From Polynucleobacter sp. JS-Polo-80-F4 (GTDB taxonomy: Bacteria; Pseudomonadota; Gammaproteobacteria; Burkholderiales; Burkholderiaceae): a DNA stretch of 64,000 nucleotides. Made by a program: the position numbers and the translations under genes. Each line of letters starts with the position of its first letter. Positions within the stretch are counted from its first letter, which is position 1. Positions 48,753 through 57,473 of this stretch are shown piece after piece. The DNA lies in contig NZ_JACVPI010000001.1 in NCBI RefSeq assembly GCF_018881965.1, positions 1,246,018 through 1,310,017 of the forward strand. Direction: 5' to 3'. The notes beneath the pieces were generated by a model. That model ran no database searches. It was not told where the DNA came from and was given only the letters and a program-made list of their open reading frames with translations.

Positions 48753-49901
48753 ATGCAATTTGTCTTTCATTCCACGCCTTCTATTTTTATAGAAAGAGGT
48801 GGCTCTGCCAGCCTTGCAAAAAAAATTTTGGAACGAGGTGGTAAATCAGTTTTAATTGTTACCGACCCCGGCGTTCTTTCTGCGGGTTTGCTAGATAAAG
48901 CCCTTTCCAAATTTAAAGAGTTAAAGCTCCCATTTCAGATTTTTTCCGATGTTGAAGCTGACCCTCCTGTTTCCGTAATTAATCAAGCGGTGAAGGTGGC
49001 GCAGGACTGTAAAGCTGATTTCATTGTGGGCTTTGGTGGCGGTAGTTCGATGGATGTAGCAAAGCTTGTTGCTTTGTTAAGTCCTGGTACTGAAATTCTC
49101 GCCGACATATATGGCATTGGAATGGCAAAAGGACCAAGATTGCCTTTGATCCTGGTGCCTACAACTGCTGGTACCGGTTCTGAGGTAACTCAAAGCTCTG
49201 TAGTGACTGTTAGTGAGAATGAAAAGAAGGGTGTTCTCTCGCCACATCTATTGCCAGATTTGGCGATATTGGATGCAGAGTTAACGCTTGGCTTGCCTGC
49301 TCACGTAACAGCTGCTACTGGAATAGATGCGATGGTTCATGCAATAGAGGCATATACCACTAAGCATTTAAAAAATCCCATGTCTGATTGCGTAGCTAAA
49401 GAGGCGCTGCGTTTGCTATCAGGCAATCTTCATATGGCCGTTAACTCTGGAAGCGATATTGTTGCGCGTGAAAACATGTTGCTCGGTGCGTGTCTTGGAG
49501 GTATGGCATTTACCAACGCGCCAGTAGCAGGAGTTCATGCATTAGCATATCCTATTGGGGCAAGATTTCATGTGCCTCATGGCTTGTCCAACTCCTTAAT
49601 GTTGGCACCAGTAATTCGCTTTAATATTGAAGTTGCACATTCTATGTATGCAGAACTCGGACAGATTATTAAGCCAGGTCTCAAGGGTTCAACTATCGAG
49701 CAGGCAACTGGATTGGCCGAGTATCTGGGTGGACTTGCTGGGGAGCTCGGACTGCCACAGCATTTAGTCGAGGTCGGTATTACAGAAAATGACGTAGATC
49801 AGTTAGCCAGGGATGCCATGTTGCAAACCCGCCTCCTAACCAATAGTCCACGTGAGATCACGCTGAGTGATGCTGCTACTCTATATCGAGAGGCGCTATA
49901 G
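48753..49901 (+). CDS. Iron-containing alcohol dehydrogenase
   Basis: A 382-residue group III (Fe-type) alcohol dehydrogenase. VGFGGGSSMDVAK binds the nucleotide; VPTTAGTGSEVTQSSVV and the metal ligands in ATGIDAMVHAIEAY, GVHALAYPIG and FHVPHG are present. It is co-directional with hpsNOP, 20 bases behind hpsP, so it is probably in the same transcript. Its role is not part of the described DHPS route; reduction or oxidation of a hydroxy- or oxo-sulfonate is a guess. The 3' end overlaps the convergent LysR gene by six bases. Confidence 0.8.
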   Translation: MQFVFHSTPSIFIERGGSASLAKKILERGGKSVLIVTDPGVLSAGLLDKALSKFKELKLPFQIFSDVEADPPVSVINQAVKVAQDCKADFIVGFGGGSSMDVAKLVALLSPGTEILADIYGIGMAKGPRLPLILVPTTAGTGSEVTQSSVVTVSENEKKGVLSPHLLPDLAILDAELTLGLPAHVTAATGIDAMVHAIEAYTTKHLKNPMSDCVAKEALRLLSGNLHMAVNSGSDIVARENMLLGACLGGMAFTNAPVAGVHALAYPIGARFHVPHGLSNSLMLAPVIRFNIEVAHSMYAELGQIIKPGLKGSTIEQATGLAEYLGGLAGELGLPQHLVEVGITENDVDQLARDAMLQTRLLTNSPREITLSDAATLYREAL

Positions 49902-50771
49902 AGTTGATAAAAATTGCTGCTTAATGAGTTGAGTAACATTTTGCCGGCTGTGTTTCTTCCGCTCTAATAAGCCTACTTTTCTGTAGATTGTTTTGCCAGA
50001 TAAATTGCTAATCGATAGTAGTCGATCATTTTCCCAGGCAATATTTGCAAGCTTTGGGACTATTGAGTAGCCAAGACCTTGTCGTACTAATTCAATAATC
50101 GCTTCAACAGAGTTGAGCTCCATTCCCTCTTGAATCGAGAGCTTATTAGCTTTAATGGTTTGATCTACAAGGTGGCCTGTCCAAGTATTTCTTTCAAATC
50201 GAATGAAGGGAGGCTTAAGTTCAAATTGCACTAAGCTTGCATTGCGTTTTGATGGAGATGCTGGCGTAATCAAGATCATCGGCTCTTTGTATAGCTCGGT
50301 CCATTGGACGTTTTGCGGTAATGCATATGGAGACTCTGTGACAATTGCTGCATCAAGACTGCCATCCAACACCTGATCAAGAAAATTACTTGATAAGCCT
50401 GCAATCAGTTTCACCTCTAGACTAGGAAAGTTTTGCTTTAATTCATTTAAAGTTTTTCCGAATGCGCCCATCAGGGTGGATACGAGTGCTCCTAAAACAA
50501 TAGTGCCGCTGAGATCTGATTTCAGGTTTGAGCCAAGAGCTTCGTAACGAGCCACAATTTCTTGGATGGGCTCAATCAAAGATCTTCCGTGCGCATTTAG
50601 CGTAAGAGATCGCTTGGTCCGATCAAATAGCTCAAGGCCAATTTCTTTTTCTAGTTGTTGTAATTGCTGACCAGCGGCAGCAGCAGTAAGACCGATTTCC
50701 CTGGCTGCGGCCGCAACACTCTTATGGCGAGTGATTGAAAGGAAGTTTTTGAGGGTTTTGATGCTGGACAT
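49896..50771 (-). CDS. LysR-family regulator
   Basis: A 291-residue LTTR. The N-terminal winged helix is FLSITRHKSVAAAAREIGLTAAAAGQQLQQLEKEIGLELFDR, followed by the two-lobed effector domain. It is divergent from the SDH/FRD-like operon with an 82-base spacer, the classic arrangement for activating the neighbouring operon. Its inducer could identify the substrate of that operon. It is separate from the LacI and GntR regulators of the same locus. Confidence 0.88.
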   Translation of the reverse strand: MSSIKTLKNFLSITRHKSVAAAAREIGLTAAAAGQQLQQLEKEIGLELFDRTKRSLTLNAHGRSLIEPIQEIVARYEALGSNLKSDLSGTIVLGALVSTLMGAFGKTLNELKQNFPSLEVKLIAGLSSNFLDQVLDGSLDAAIVTESPYALPQNVQWTELYKEPMILITPASPSKRNASLVQFELKPPFIRFERNTWTGHLVDQTIKANKLSIQEGMELNSVEAIIELVRQGLGYSIVPKLANIAWENDRLLSISNLSGKTIYRKVGLLERKKHSRQNVTQLIKQQFLSTL

Positions 50772-50841
50772 GGGTTTTATTATAAATAAAAACTTTATCT
50801 CAATGAAAAATTAATTCGATTTATATTTTACTATTCCTCAA

Positions 50842-50847
50842 TATAAT
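50842..50847 (+). promoter_or_regulatory. Candidate -10 box for a leaderless transcript
   Basis: A perfect TATAAT lies 6 bases before the ATG at 50854, so transcription would start at or next to the start codon. No Shine-Dalgarno sequence precedes this ATG and no good -35 is visible, as expected for a LysR-activated promoter. The same spacing occurs at 57497-57509. Confidence 0.5.
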
Positions 50848-50853
50848 GGATGC

Positions 50854-51585
50854 ATGTTAAATACTGATCTTAAAGTAAGGGTGTGGCGTGGCTCCCAAGA
50901 AGGTGAGTTTGTTGAATACCTCGTGCCACGCAACTCAAATCAAACTGTTTTGGATGTGGTTACCTATATTCAGCGGAAACTTGATCCAACCCTGAGCTAT
51001 CGCTTTGCTTGTAGGGTGGGCATGTGTGGCTCCTGCGCTATGACTGTTAATGGAGTGGCTCGCTGGACTTGCCGTACGCACGTATCTCAAATTCTTCAGG
51101 GTGATTCATTAGAGATCGCCCCCTTGAATAACTTGCCCGTCATTAAAGATCTTGCAGCTGATATGCGAGAGTTTTTTAATAAGTGGAAAGGTGCAGTTGG
51201 ATTCTTTAAAGGCAATCAAACCCGACATGATGATTTTGCTAAGGTCGAACCAAATTCTGTAGAGCGTCAGTTAGCTAATGCAGGAATTGAATGTATTGGC
51301 TGTGGTGTTTGTTATGCCTCTTGTGAGGTTGTAGAGTCTAGGCCAAATTATCTGGGTCCGGCTGCATTAAATCGCGCCTGGACACTAACGAATGATGTAA
51401 GGGACATTCAGCAAGTTGAGCGTATGCGTGTCGTAGCAGGCGATGCTGGCTGCCATGCATGCCATACACAAGGCTCTTGCACTGAGCGTTGTCCGAAGGC
51501 TATTGAGCCGACAGCAAGTATTGCCGGCCTGAAAAAGTTGGTGGCAAAGGCTGCTGTTCGCGGAAGTAGGTGGGGCAAGTTATGA
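50854..51585 (+). CDS. SdhB/FrdB-like iron-sulfur subunit
   Basis: A 243-residue Fe-S subunit of a succinate dehydrogenase/fumarate reductase-like complex. The plant-type 2Fe-2S domain has CRVGMCGSCAMTVNG with a further Cys in RWTCRTH. The C-terminal domain has CIGCGVCYASCEVV and a CHACHTQGSCTERCPKAI segment for the other clusters. It is the first gene of the module; the next genes overlap by ATGA. It is clearly distinct from a housekeeping sdh operon because fumarase genes are interleaved and the flavoprotein comes last. Confidence 0.85.
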   Translation: MLNTDLKVRVWRGSQEGEFVEYLVPRNSNQTVLDVVTYIQRKLDPTLSYRFACRVGMCGSCAMTVNGVARWTCRTHVSQILQGDSLEIAPLNNLPVIKDLAADMREFFNKWKGAVGFFKGNQTRHDDFAKVEPNSVERQLANAGIECIGCGVCYASCEVVESRPNYLGPAALNRAWTLTNDVRDIQQVERMRVVAGDAGCHACHTQGSCTERCPKAIEPTASIAGLKKLVAKAAVRGSRWGKL

Positions 51586-51932
51586 ATACAGGCGTTCTGC
51601 AGGCAAAGCTTTGGTATGCACAGAGAATTAGTGCCATGGTGCTTGGGCTTTGTGTAGCGATTCACTTGCTGATCATTTTTTACGCTATTAGAGGCGGCTT
51701 AAGTGCTCAAGAGATATTGGGCCGCACTCAAGGCAACGTACTATTTGCCATTTTTTATGAAGTGTTTGTTATTGCCTGTTTTATACATGCGCCAATCGGC
51801 GTTGCGAATATTTTGCAGGAGACTTTTCCCAGGAGTGGGTTAGCTAGGCCTTTATCCTGGATTCTGGCTTTGCTAATTTTGGCTATTGGCACTTCAGCAG
51901 TCATTGGGGTATTTACAGGTGGTCAGTTATGA
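51582..51932 (+). CDS. Membrane anchor subunit 1 (SdhC/FrdC-like)
   Basis: A 116-residue protein with three hydrophobic segments, located between the Fe-S subunit and a second anchor. WYAQRISAMVLGLCVAIHLL carries an Arg-x-Ser and a histidine in helix 1, similar to the quinone/heme region of SdhC. The ATG at 51582 overlaps the previous stop (ATGA); a GTG at 51570 is possible but less likely. Assignment is by size, topology and position. Confidence 0.75.
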   Translation: MNTGVLQAKLWYAQRISAMVLGLCVAIHLLIIFYAIRGGLSAQEILGRTQGNVLFAIFYEVFVIACFIHAPIGVANILQETFPRSGLARPLSWILALLILAIGTSAVIGVFTGGQL

Positions 51933-52288
51933 GCTCTAGGCCAAAGTTAGATTACCGCGCTAAAAGCCACTTGTCTTATTTCGCATATGTATGCCATCGC
52001 TTTTCTGGTCTGTTATTGGCATGCTTTATTCCACTGCACTTTTTAATGCTCTCCCAATCCTTGCGAGGCGCACAGGGCTTTGAAAAATCGTTAGCTTTAA
52101 CGGATTTTTGGGTATTTAAGTTTGGAGAGTGGGCTCTAGTGATTTTGCTAGCCGTTCATTTGGCTGGTGGAATACGTCTTCTAATGATTGAGTTCGGACC
52201 CTGGAAAGGTTTACGCAAGGGTTGGATACAACTCTCTATCTTGTTCGCTATCGCTTGCGGGCTCTTATTTTTATATTTTGCTAATTGA
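51929..52288 (+). CDS. Membrane anchor subunit 2 (SdhC/SdhD-like)
   Basis: A 119-residue protein with three hydrophobic helices. LSYFAYVCHRFSGLLLACFIPLHFLML contains the H-R-x-S-G pattern seen in cytochrome b556 subunits, and a second histidine lies in LLAVHLAGGIRLL; both could bind heme or quinone. It starts inside the previous gene (ATGA overlap). Together with its neighbour it would anchor a complex in the cytoplasmic membrane. Confidence 0.75.
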   Translation: MSSRPKLDYRAKSHLSYFAYVCHRFSGLLLACFIPLHFLMLSQSLRGAQGFEKSLALTDFWVFKFGEWALVILLAVHLAGGIRLLMIEFGPWKGLRKGWIQLSILFAIACGLLFLYFAN

Positions 52289-52298
52289 TTAGGCTGAT

Positions 52299-53174
52299 AT
52301 GCAATTACAAATGAATTTAGTGGAAGAGGCTTGTAAAGAGCTCTACATTCGCGCTCTGAAGGTTTTGCCTGACGATATTAAGGCCGGCATTAATAGATTG
52401 GATAAGGCTGAGACAGATTCGCGCGCTCAAGTGGTCTTAAAGACTATGATTACTAATATCACTGTAGCAGAGCGGGAAGACAATCTTCTTTGTCAAGATA
52501 CTGGTCTACCAATCTACAACGTGAAGATTGGTAGTAATGTGCAATTTGATGGCATGGCTTTAAAGGCAGCAATTCGCAAGGGCTGTGAACGTGCTACTAA
52601 AGAGTATCCACTGAGATCCTCGGTGGTACATCCGATTACCCGTAAAAATAATCACACCTCTTGTGGCATTGATATGCCAGCCATTCATATTGATTTTTTT
52701 GATGAAGCGGAATCAGTTGAAATTGAAATGGTGCCAAAAGGAAGTGGCTCAGAGAACAATTCCTTTTTAAAGATGGCGATCCCTGCGGATGGTATTAATG
52801 GCGTCAAAGCATTTGTGATTGAGAGCGTTGTCTCTGCTGGTGGTAAGACTTGCCCGCCAACGATTGTAGGTGTTGGTATTGGCGGTACATCAGATCAATG
52901 CGTTGCTATGGCAAAACGAGCGGCAACCCGAGAGTTAGGAAGTGTATGTAGCGATGAAGAGGGTGCCAAGCTAGAGAGGGAACTTGGCGCTGCTGTAAAC
53001 CAACTCGGAATTGGTCCTCAAGGGCTCGGCGGTGACGGAACTGCTTTTGCAGTGCAAGTTGAGCTAGCTCACACTCACATTACTTTGAATCCTGTTGCGG
53101 TCAATATGCAATGTCACTCAGCTCGTAGAGCACGCGCAACTTTTACGCTTACTGGCATAACCTACGGATTCTAG
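52299..53174 (+). CDS. Class I fumarate hydratase-type alpha subunit (TtdA/FumA N-terminal-like)
   Basis: A 291-residue alpha subunit of a two-subunit class I hydro-lyase. Cluster cysteines are in LCQDTGLPIYNVKIG, GGKTCPPTIVGVGIGG and NMQCHSARRAR; HPITRKNNHTSCGIDMP is a family segment. The heterodimeric form is shared by tartrate dehydratase TtdAB, archaeal-type fumarases and mesaconate hydratases, so the substrate (fumarate, tartrate, mesaconate or an analogue) is not fixed by sequence. Its place between SDH-like subunits suggests it hydrates the enoate they produce. Confidence 0.82.
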   Translation: MQLQMNLVEEACKELYIRALKVLPDDIKAGINRLDKAETDSRAQVVLKTMITNITVAEREDNLLCQDTGLPIYNVKIGSNVQFDGMALKAAIRKGCERATKEYPLRSSVVHPITRKNNHTSCGIDMPAIHIDFFDEAESVEIEMVPKGSGSENNSFLKMAIPADGINGVKAFVIESVVSAGGKTCPPTIVGVGIGGTSDQCVAMAKRAATRELGSVCSDEEGAKLERELGAAVNQLGIGPQGLGGDGTAFAVQVELAHTHITLNPVAVNMQCHSARRARATFTLTGITYGF

Positions 53175-53185
53175 GAGGACGACTG

Positions 53186-53797
53186 ATGGCACATTACAAC
53201 CTAGCAACACCCGTAAGCGAAGAAGACATTCGAAAGCTTCGCATAAACGATACCGTAACTTTGCAAAAAACCTTGTTTGGTATTCGGGATGCTACGCAAA
53301 TTCATATGTTTGATCATGATCGTAAAACGCGTTTTGATTTGAATGGCCACGCAGTTATTCATACAGCGCCAAATGTTCGTAAGGTGCCTATCAGTGACAA
53401 GTTTCCTGCGGGTTATGAACCTATTTGTATTGGCACGACTACATCTGATCGTATGGAGCGCTTTACTCGCCCTTTGATGACTCAAAACGGTGTGCGCATG
53501 ATTGTTGGTAAGGGTGGTATGCGCGAGGGTTCTGCTGAGGCATTTAAGGAGCTGGGAGGTGTTTACTTGGCCATCATTGGCGGTACTGCAGCTCTAGAAA
53601 CAACCTGGATTGAGCAGATTGAAGATGTAGATATGGATGACCTAAACCCAGAGTCACTGTGGCGTTTCAGGATCAAGGATTTTGGCCCATTACTTGTTGC
53701 GATGGATAGCCATGGCGGGAGTATCTATCAAGAAGTGAAGAGTGACGTTGCCAGCAAAAAAGAGGCAGTCCTAAAAAGTCTTGGAATTACTTCATGA
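53186..53797 (+). CDS. Class I fumarate hydratase-type beta subunit (TtdB-like)
   Basis: A 203-residue beta subunit pairing with the preceding gene. GKGGMREGSAEAFKELGGVYLAIIGGTAAL and the FRIKDFGPLLVAMDSHGGSIY segment are typical. A strong GGAGG precedes the ATG. The stop overlaps the start of the flavoprotein gene (ATGA), which ties the hydro-lyase and the redox complex together in expression. Confidence 0.84.
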   Translation: MAHYNLATPVSEEDIRKLRINDTVTLQKTLFGIRDATQIHMFDHDRKTRFDLNGHAVIHTAPNVRKVPISDKFPAGYEPICIGTTTSDRMERFTRPLMTQNGVRMIVGKGGMREGSAEAFKELGGVYLAIIGGTAALETTWIEQIEDVDMDDLNPESLWRFRIKDFGPLLVAMDSHGGSIYQEVKSDVASKKEAVLKSLGITS

Positions 53798-55515
53798 ATA
53801 CGATCCCAGCAATAGATACCGATATTTTGATTCTGGGATCAGGAGGCGCAGGTCTCTTTGCAGCCCTGCACGCACATCAGGCGAATCCTAATTTAAATAT
53901 CACGATTGCAGTTAAAGGATTGTTAGGAAAGTGTGGCTGTACCCGGATGGTGCAGGGCGGTTACAACGTGGCTTTGGCAGAAGGTGATTCTGTTGAGCGC
54001 CATTTCATGGATACGATTGAAGGTGGTAAATGGCTCTCTGATCAAGATCTAGCCTGGACGCTAGTTAGTAAGGCAGTTGAGCGTATTCACGAGCTAGAAA
54101 ATGAATTGGGTTGCTTTTTTGACCGCAATCCAGATGGCACGGTTCATCAAAAAGCATTTGCTGGTCAAACATTTGACCGCACAGTTCACAAAGGCGACTT
54201 AACAGGTATTGAGATTATCAATCGTCTCGCTGAGCAAGTTTGGTCTCGCGGAATTAATCGTCTTGAAGAGCATCGCGCAATTGAGTTGATTCATAGTCAA
54301 GATGGCAAATCGCTTGCAGGTGTATTGATGCTTGATATGCAGACGGGTAAGTTTGTATTGGTGCGCGCTAAGGCTGTATTGCTGGCAACTGGCGGTGGTC
54401 CAACCATGTATAAGTACCACACACCGTCTGGCGATAAGAGTTGCGATGGTTTAGCCATGGCATTACGTGCCGGCCTAACATTGCGTGATATGGAAATGGT
54501 CCAGTTTCATCCTACCGGTTTATTGGCGGGGCCTGGCACTCGTATGACAGGTACAGTGCTAGAAGAGGGTTTGCGTGGCGCTGGTGGGTATTTATTGAAT
54601 GGGAATCGTGAGCGCTTTATGGGCAATTACGATCCACGTAATGAGCGTGCTACCAGAGATATTGTGTCACGATCGATTAATTCGGAAATTCGCGCTGGGC
54701 GCGCTACGCCGAATGGCGGCGTTTATATTCAAATGAGCCATTTAGGCCCAGAGAATGTGCGTAAACAATTTAAAGGTATGGTTGAGCGTTGTGCAGATAG
54801 TGGCTTTGACCTTGCTAATGATTTAGTGGAGGTTGTACCAACTGCACATTACATGATGGGTGGTTTAGTCTTTAAGAAAGATTGCAGCACCGATCTTCCG
54901 GGGCTATTTGCGGCAGGTGAGGACACGGGTGGCGTACATGGCGCCAATCGCTTGGGTGGTAATGGCGTTGCCAATTCAACAGTATTTGGTGGAATTGCAG
55001 GGGAGGCAATGGCTAAGTGGGTTTCTTCTCAGAAGCTAGGCGACTGCAATATGGATGAGGTCGCAGCAAGCATTGAGGCGCATGAGGCGCCATTGAACAA
55101 AGTAGCCGGTGATATTGAAGCAATCCGCGACGCACTTGCCGAATGCATGTGGGATGACGTGGGTATTTCAAGAACAAAGGATTGTCTGTTACGTGCACGT
55201 CAAACTTTAAAGCAATTAGCTGACCAATTAAATCAAATAGGTGTGGGTGATATTCAGCGGGAATATAGCAATACTTGGCAAGATTGGATGAATTTACAAA
55301 ACCTGATTTTGGTGAGTCAAGCCGTTACTGAGGCAGCTATAGCGAGGGAGAATTCTAGAGGCGCTCATTATCGGGATGACTTCCCAGAGCCGGGATCGCT
55401 AGAGGATTCTTATTTCACTGCAGTCAATTTCAAACGCCAAGAATTAAAGATTGAAAATCGTCCAGTTCAATTTACGATGATTAAGCCTGGTCAAACTATT
55501 TTAGTTGAGGCTTAA
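53794..55515 (+). CDS. SdhA/FrdA-like flavoprotein with Cys in place of the FAD-linking His
   Basis: A 573-residue flavoprotein. LGSGGAGLFAALHA binds FAD; dicarboxylate-site residues of SdhA/FrdA are kept in VQFHPTG, ERATRDIVSRSI, VPTAHYMMGG and HGANRLGGN. In FrdA/SdhA a histidine in an S-H-T-V-A-A-x-G-G segment carries FAD covalently; the aligned segment here is GCTRMVQGG, with Cys49 in that position. FAD is therefore probably bound non-covalently or differently. The enzyme should act on a dicarboxylate or analogue, but it is not an ordinary succinate dehydrogenase subunit. Confidence 0.83.
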   Translation: MNTIPAIDTDILILGSGGAGLFAALHAHQANPNLNITIAVKGLLGKCGCTRMVQGGYNVALAEGDSVERHFMDTIEGGKWLSDQDLAWTLVSKAVERIHELENELGCFFDRNPDGTVHQKAFAGQTFDRTVHKGDLTGIEIINRLAEQVWSRGINRLEEHRAIELIHSQDGKSLAGVLMLDMQTGKFVLVRAKAVLLATGGGPTMYKYHTPSGDKSCDGLAMALRAGLTLRDMEMVQFHPTGLLAGPGTRMTGTVLEEGLRGAGGYLLNGNRERFMGNYDPRNERATRDIVSRSINSEIRAGRATPNGGVYIQMSHLGPENVRKQFKGMVERCADSGFDLANDLVEVVPTAHYMMGGLVFKKDCSTDLPGLFAAGEDTGGVHGANRLGGNGVANSTVFGGIAGEAMAKWVSSQKLGDCNMDEVAASIEAHEAPLNKVAGDIEAIRDALAECMWDDVGISRTKDCLLRARQTLKQLADQLNQIGVGDIQREYSNTWQDWMNLQNLILVSQAVTEAAIARENSRGAHYRDDFPEPGSLEDSYFTAVNFKRQELKIENRPVQFTMIKPGQTILVEA

Positions 55516-56266
55516 TATTTTTGATCTGATTGACCCCATCCAGTTTGGAATGGCGATGCTGGTAATTTTTGTCGCCTATTTCATTTTTGGCATCTCAGGA
55601 TTTGGGTCATCAATCATTTCTGTACCATTGCTGGTCCAGATGTACCCATTAAAAACTGTAGTGCCGATGATGGTCATCATTGATATCTGCGCCTCTCTAT
55701 ATGTCGGCAGAAAATCTTCTCAAGATGCCAATCTCAAGGAGCTCAAATGGCTCTTCCCATTTAGCCTGATTGGCATGATTCTAGGAATTTATTTGCTAGT
55801 GAAGGCGCCAAGTGAACCACTTCTAATTATCTTAGGCTCCTTTGCTGCGCTTAATGGTGCTCGAGTCCTTTGGCAGAGAAATTCAGAAATACTGGAGCCA
55901 ATTAATAAATGGTGGGCTGCGCCGTTTGGATTTTTTGGTGGCACCTTTACAGCATTATTTGCCACGGGTGGACCAATCTATGTGTCTTATCTAGGATTGC
56001 GGATTAATGACCCTAAGGCATTGCGTGCCACGATGGCGTTTGCAATATTGATGCTGACTTTTTTGCGCCTGACTTTGATGCTGGTTACCGGCTTGATTCT
56101 GAGTTGGCCGGTTATTGGCTTGGCAATTTGTCTCATGCCGGCAACCTTCCTTGGGATTTGGTTAGGCACTCATGTTCACACCAAATTGAGTAATGCTGCC
56201 ATGAGGGTGGCTTATGGATCAATTTTGATCTTTGCTGGAACGATGTTGTTGATTCGTCAGCTCTAA
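55505..56266 (+). CDS. TauE/SafE-family permease
   Basis: A polytopic membrane protein of up to 253 residues with about seven or eight hydrophobic helices and the two-repeat TauE/SafE pattern (ISGFGSSIISVPLL in the first half, GGTFTALFATGGPIYVSYLG in the second). Members export sulfite, sulfoacetate or other anions. The reported TTG at 55505 lacks a clear ribosome site; ATT at 55517 has TGAGG six bases ahead and ATG at 55556 is also possible. It overlaps the flavoprotein 3' end, so it belongs to the same operon. Confidence 0.8.
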   Translation: MRLNIFDLIDPIQFGMAMLVIFVAYFIFGISGFGSSIISVPLLVQMYPLKTVVPMMVIIDICASLYVGRKSSQDANLKELKWLFPFSLIGMILGIYLLVKAPSEPLLIILGSFAALNGARVLWQRNSEILEPINKWWAAPFGFFGGTFTALFATGGPIYVSYLGLRINDPKALRATMAFAILMLTFLRLTLMLVTGLILSWPVIGLAICLMPATFLGIWLGTHVHTKLSNAAMRVAYGSILIFAGTMLLIRQL

Positions 56267-56275
56267 AACAAAAAG

Positions 56276-56300
56276 AGCGAAGATTTCTTCGCTTTTTTTT
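56276..56300. terminator. Bidirectional intrinsic terminator
   Basis: AGCGAAG pairs with CTTCGCT around an ATTT loop, flanked by an A-run on the left and eight T's on the right. It lies between the convergent TauE-type gene and the TctC-type gene. Confidence 0.88.
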
Positions 56301-56318
56301 GATGATAAAAGTTATTTT

Positions 56319-57305
56319 TTACTGGGGGCTAATATTTCTGCCCTTAATCACCTTCTCCCAAACAACAGTCTCTGCTTTTACTTGAGTTTCAAAATCTTTC
56401 TGATTATTGACTACTGCAGTGAGTCCGTTTAAGTCTAAGCTAGTACGTAATGCTTCTGAATTCACTGCTTTAACGGTAGCTGCATAAATTTTATCGGTGA
56501 TCGCTCTAGGAGTGTTTGCTGGTGCAATCAGTCCAAACCAGCCGGTAGATTCAAATCCAGGTATGCCTGACTCAGCAACGGTGGGAACTTCAGGCAATTG
56601 TTTTGAGCGCTTTAAGCTAGTGACTGCTAGTGGCTTAATTTGACCGGCCTTCGCAAAACCTGTCGCCGCTGTCAGGTTGCCCACCATGAAGTCAATCTGA
56701 CCCGCCACTAGGTCGTTGAGAGCTGCCGACTCCCCTTTGTAGGGCACATGAGTTGCTGGGATATTCGCTGAGTAGGTTAAGTTTTCAGCGGCCATATGAA
56801 CCTGGCTTCCGATGCCAGCCGAACCAAAGTTAAGATCTTTCGTTTTGGCATAGGCAATAAATTCAGCAAAATTTTTGACCGGTAATTTGGTGTTTACAGA
56901 CACCAACATCGGACCACTAGCTACGTTTGTAATATATACAAAGTCCTTGGCATAGTTAACTGGCAATTTCTTATAGAGCGATGGGTTTACGGTGAGCATG
57001 CTCCCAGAAGCCAGCATGATGGTGTAGCCATCTGCAGGGGATTGCGCCACATACTCAGCGGCGATGTTGCCACCAGCACCAGGCTTATTTTCAACAATAA
57101 CATTTTGACCAAGATCTTTGGTCAGTTGCTGAGCTAGTAGGCGCCCGAGTATATCGGTAGTGCCGCCGGCAGCAAAGGGAATGATAAGTTTGATAGGTTT
57201 TGTTGGCCAGTTTTGTGCATTGGCCAAAGGTGAGGCTAGTAGTGCTAGTGAGCCTGCAATCAATAGAAATTTTTTCCCCAGCTTGCTGATATGTTGCTTA
57301 AACAT
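56319..57305 (-). CDS. TctC/Bug-family periplasmic binding protein
   Basis: A 328-residue Bug protein with signal peptide ending near PLANAQNWP. WPTKPIKLIIPFAAGGTTDILGRLLA, VENKPGAGGNIAAEYVAQSPADGYTIM and the C-terminal FETQVKAETVVWEKVIK are signatures. No tctAB genes are adjacent. It is divergent from the sulfolactate operon and could deliver a carboxylate or sulfonate for it or for the SDH-like module; this is only proximity. The 203-base spacer it shares with slcC contains a TGCATATGCA palindrome at 57347-57356. Confidence 0.86.
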   Translation of the reverse strand: MFKQHISKLGKKFLLIAGSLALLASPLANAQNWPTKPIKLIIPFAAGGTTDILGRLLAQQLTKDLGQNVIVENKPGAGGNIAAEYVAQSPADGYTIMLASGSMLTVNPSLYKKLPVNYAKDFVYITNVASGPMLVSVNTKLPVKNFAEFIAYAKTKDLNFGSAGIGSQVHMAAENLTYSANIPATHVPYKGESAALNDLVAGQIDFMVGNLTAATGFAKAGQIKPLAVTSLKRSKQLPEVPTVAESGIPGFESTGWFGLIAPANTPRAITDKIYAATVKAVNSEALRTSLDLNGLTAVVNNQKDFETQVKAETVVWEKVIKGRNISPQ

Positions 57306-57473
57306 GCTTACTATCTCCGATGGTAATTTGATCTCAATATCTTATCTGCATATGCATCTAAAAAATCGTGCGATCTCTATTTATTAGTTATAAGCTTATG
57401 TATTACTAGTGTCTCCTCCAACCATTGTTTTATGCAATCGAATTCATAATCGCACTACACAGTAATTGGGGTC

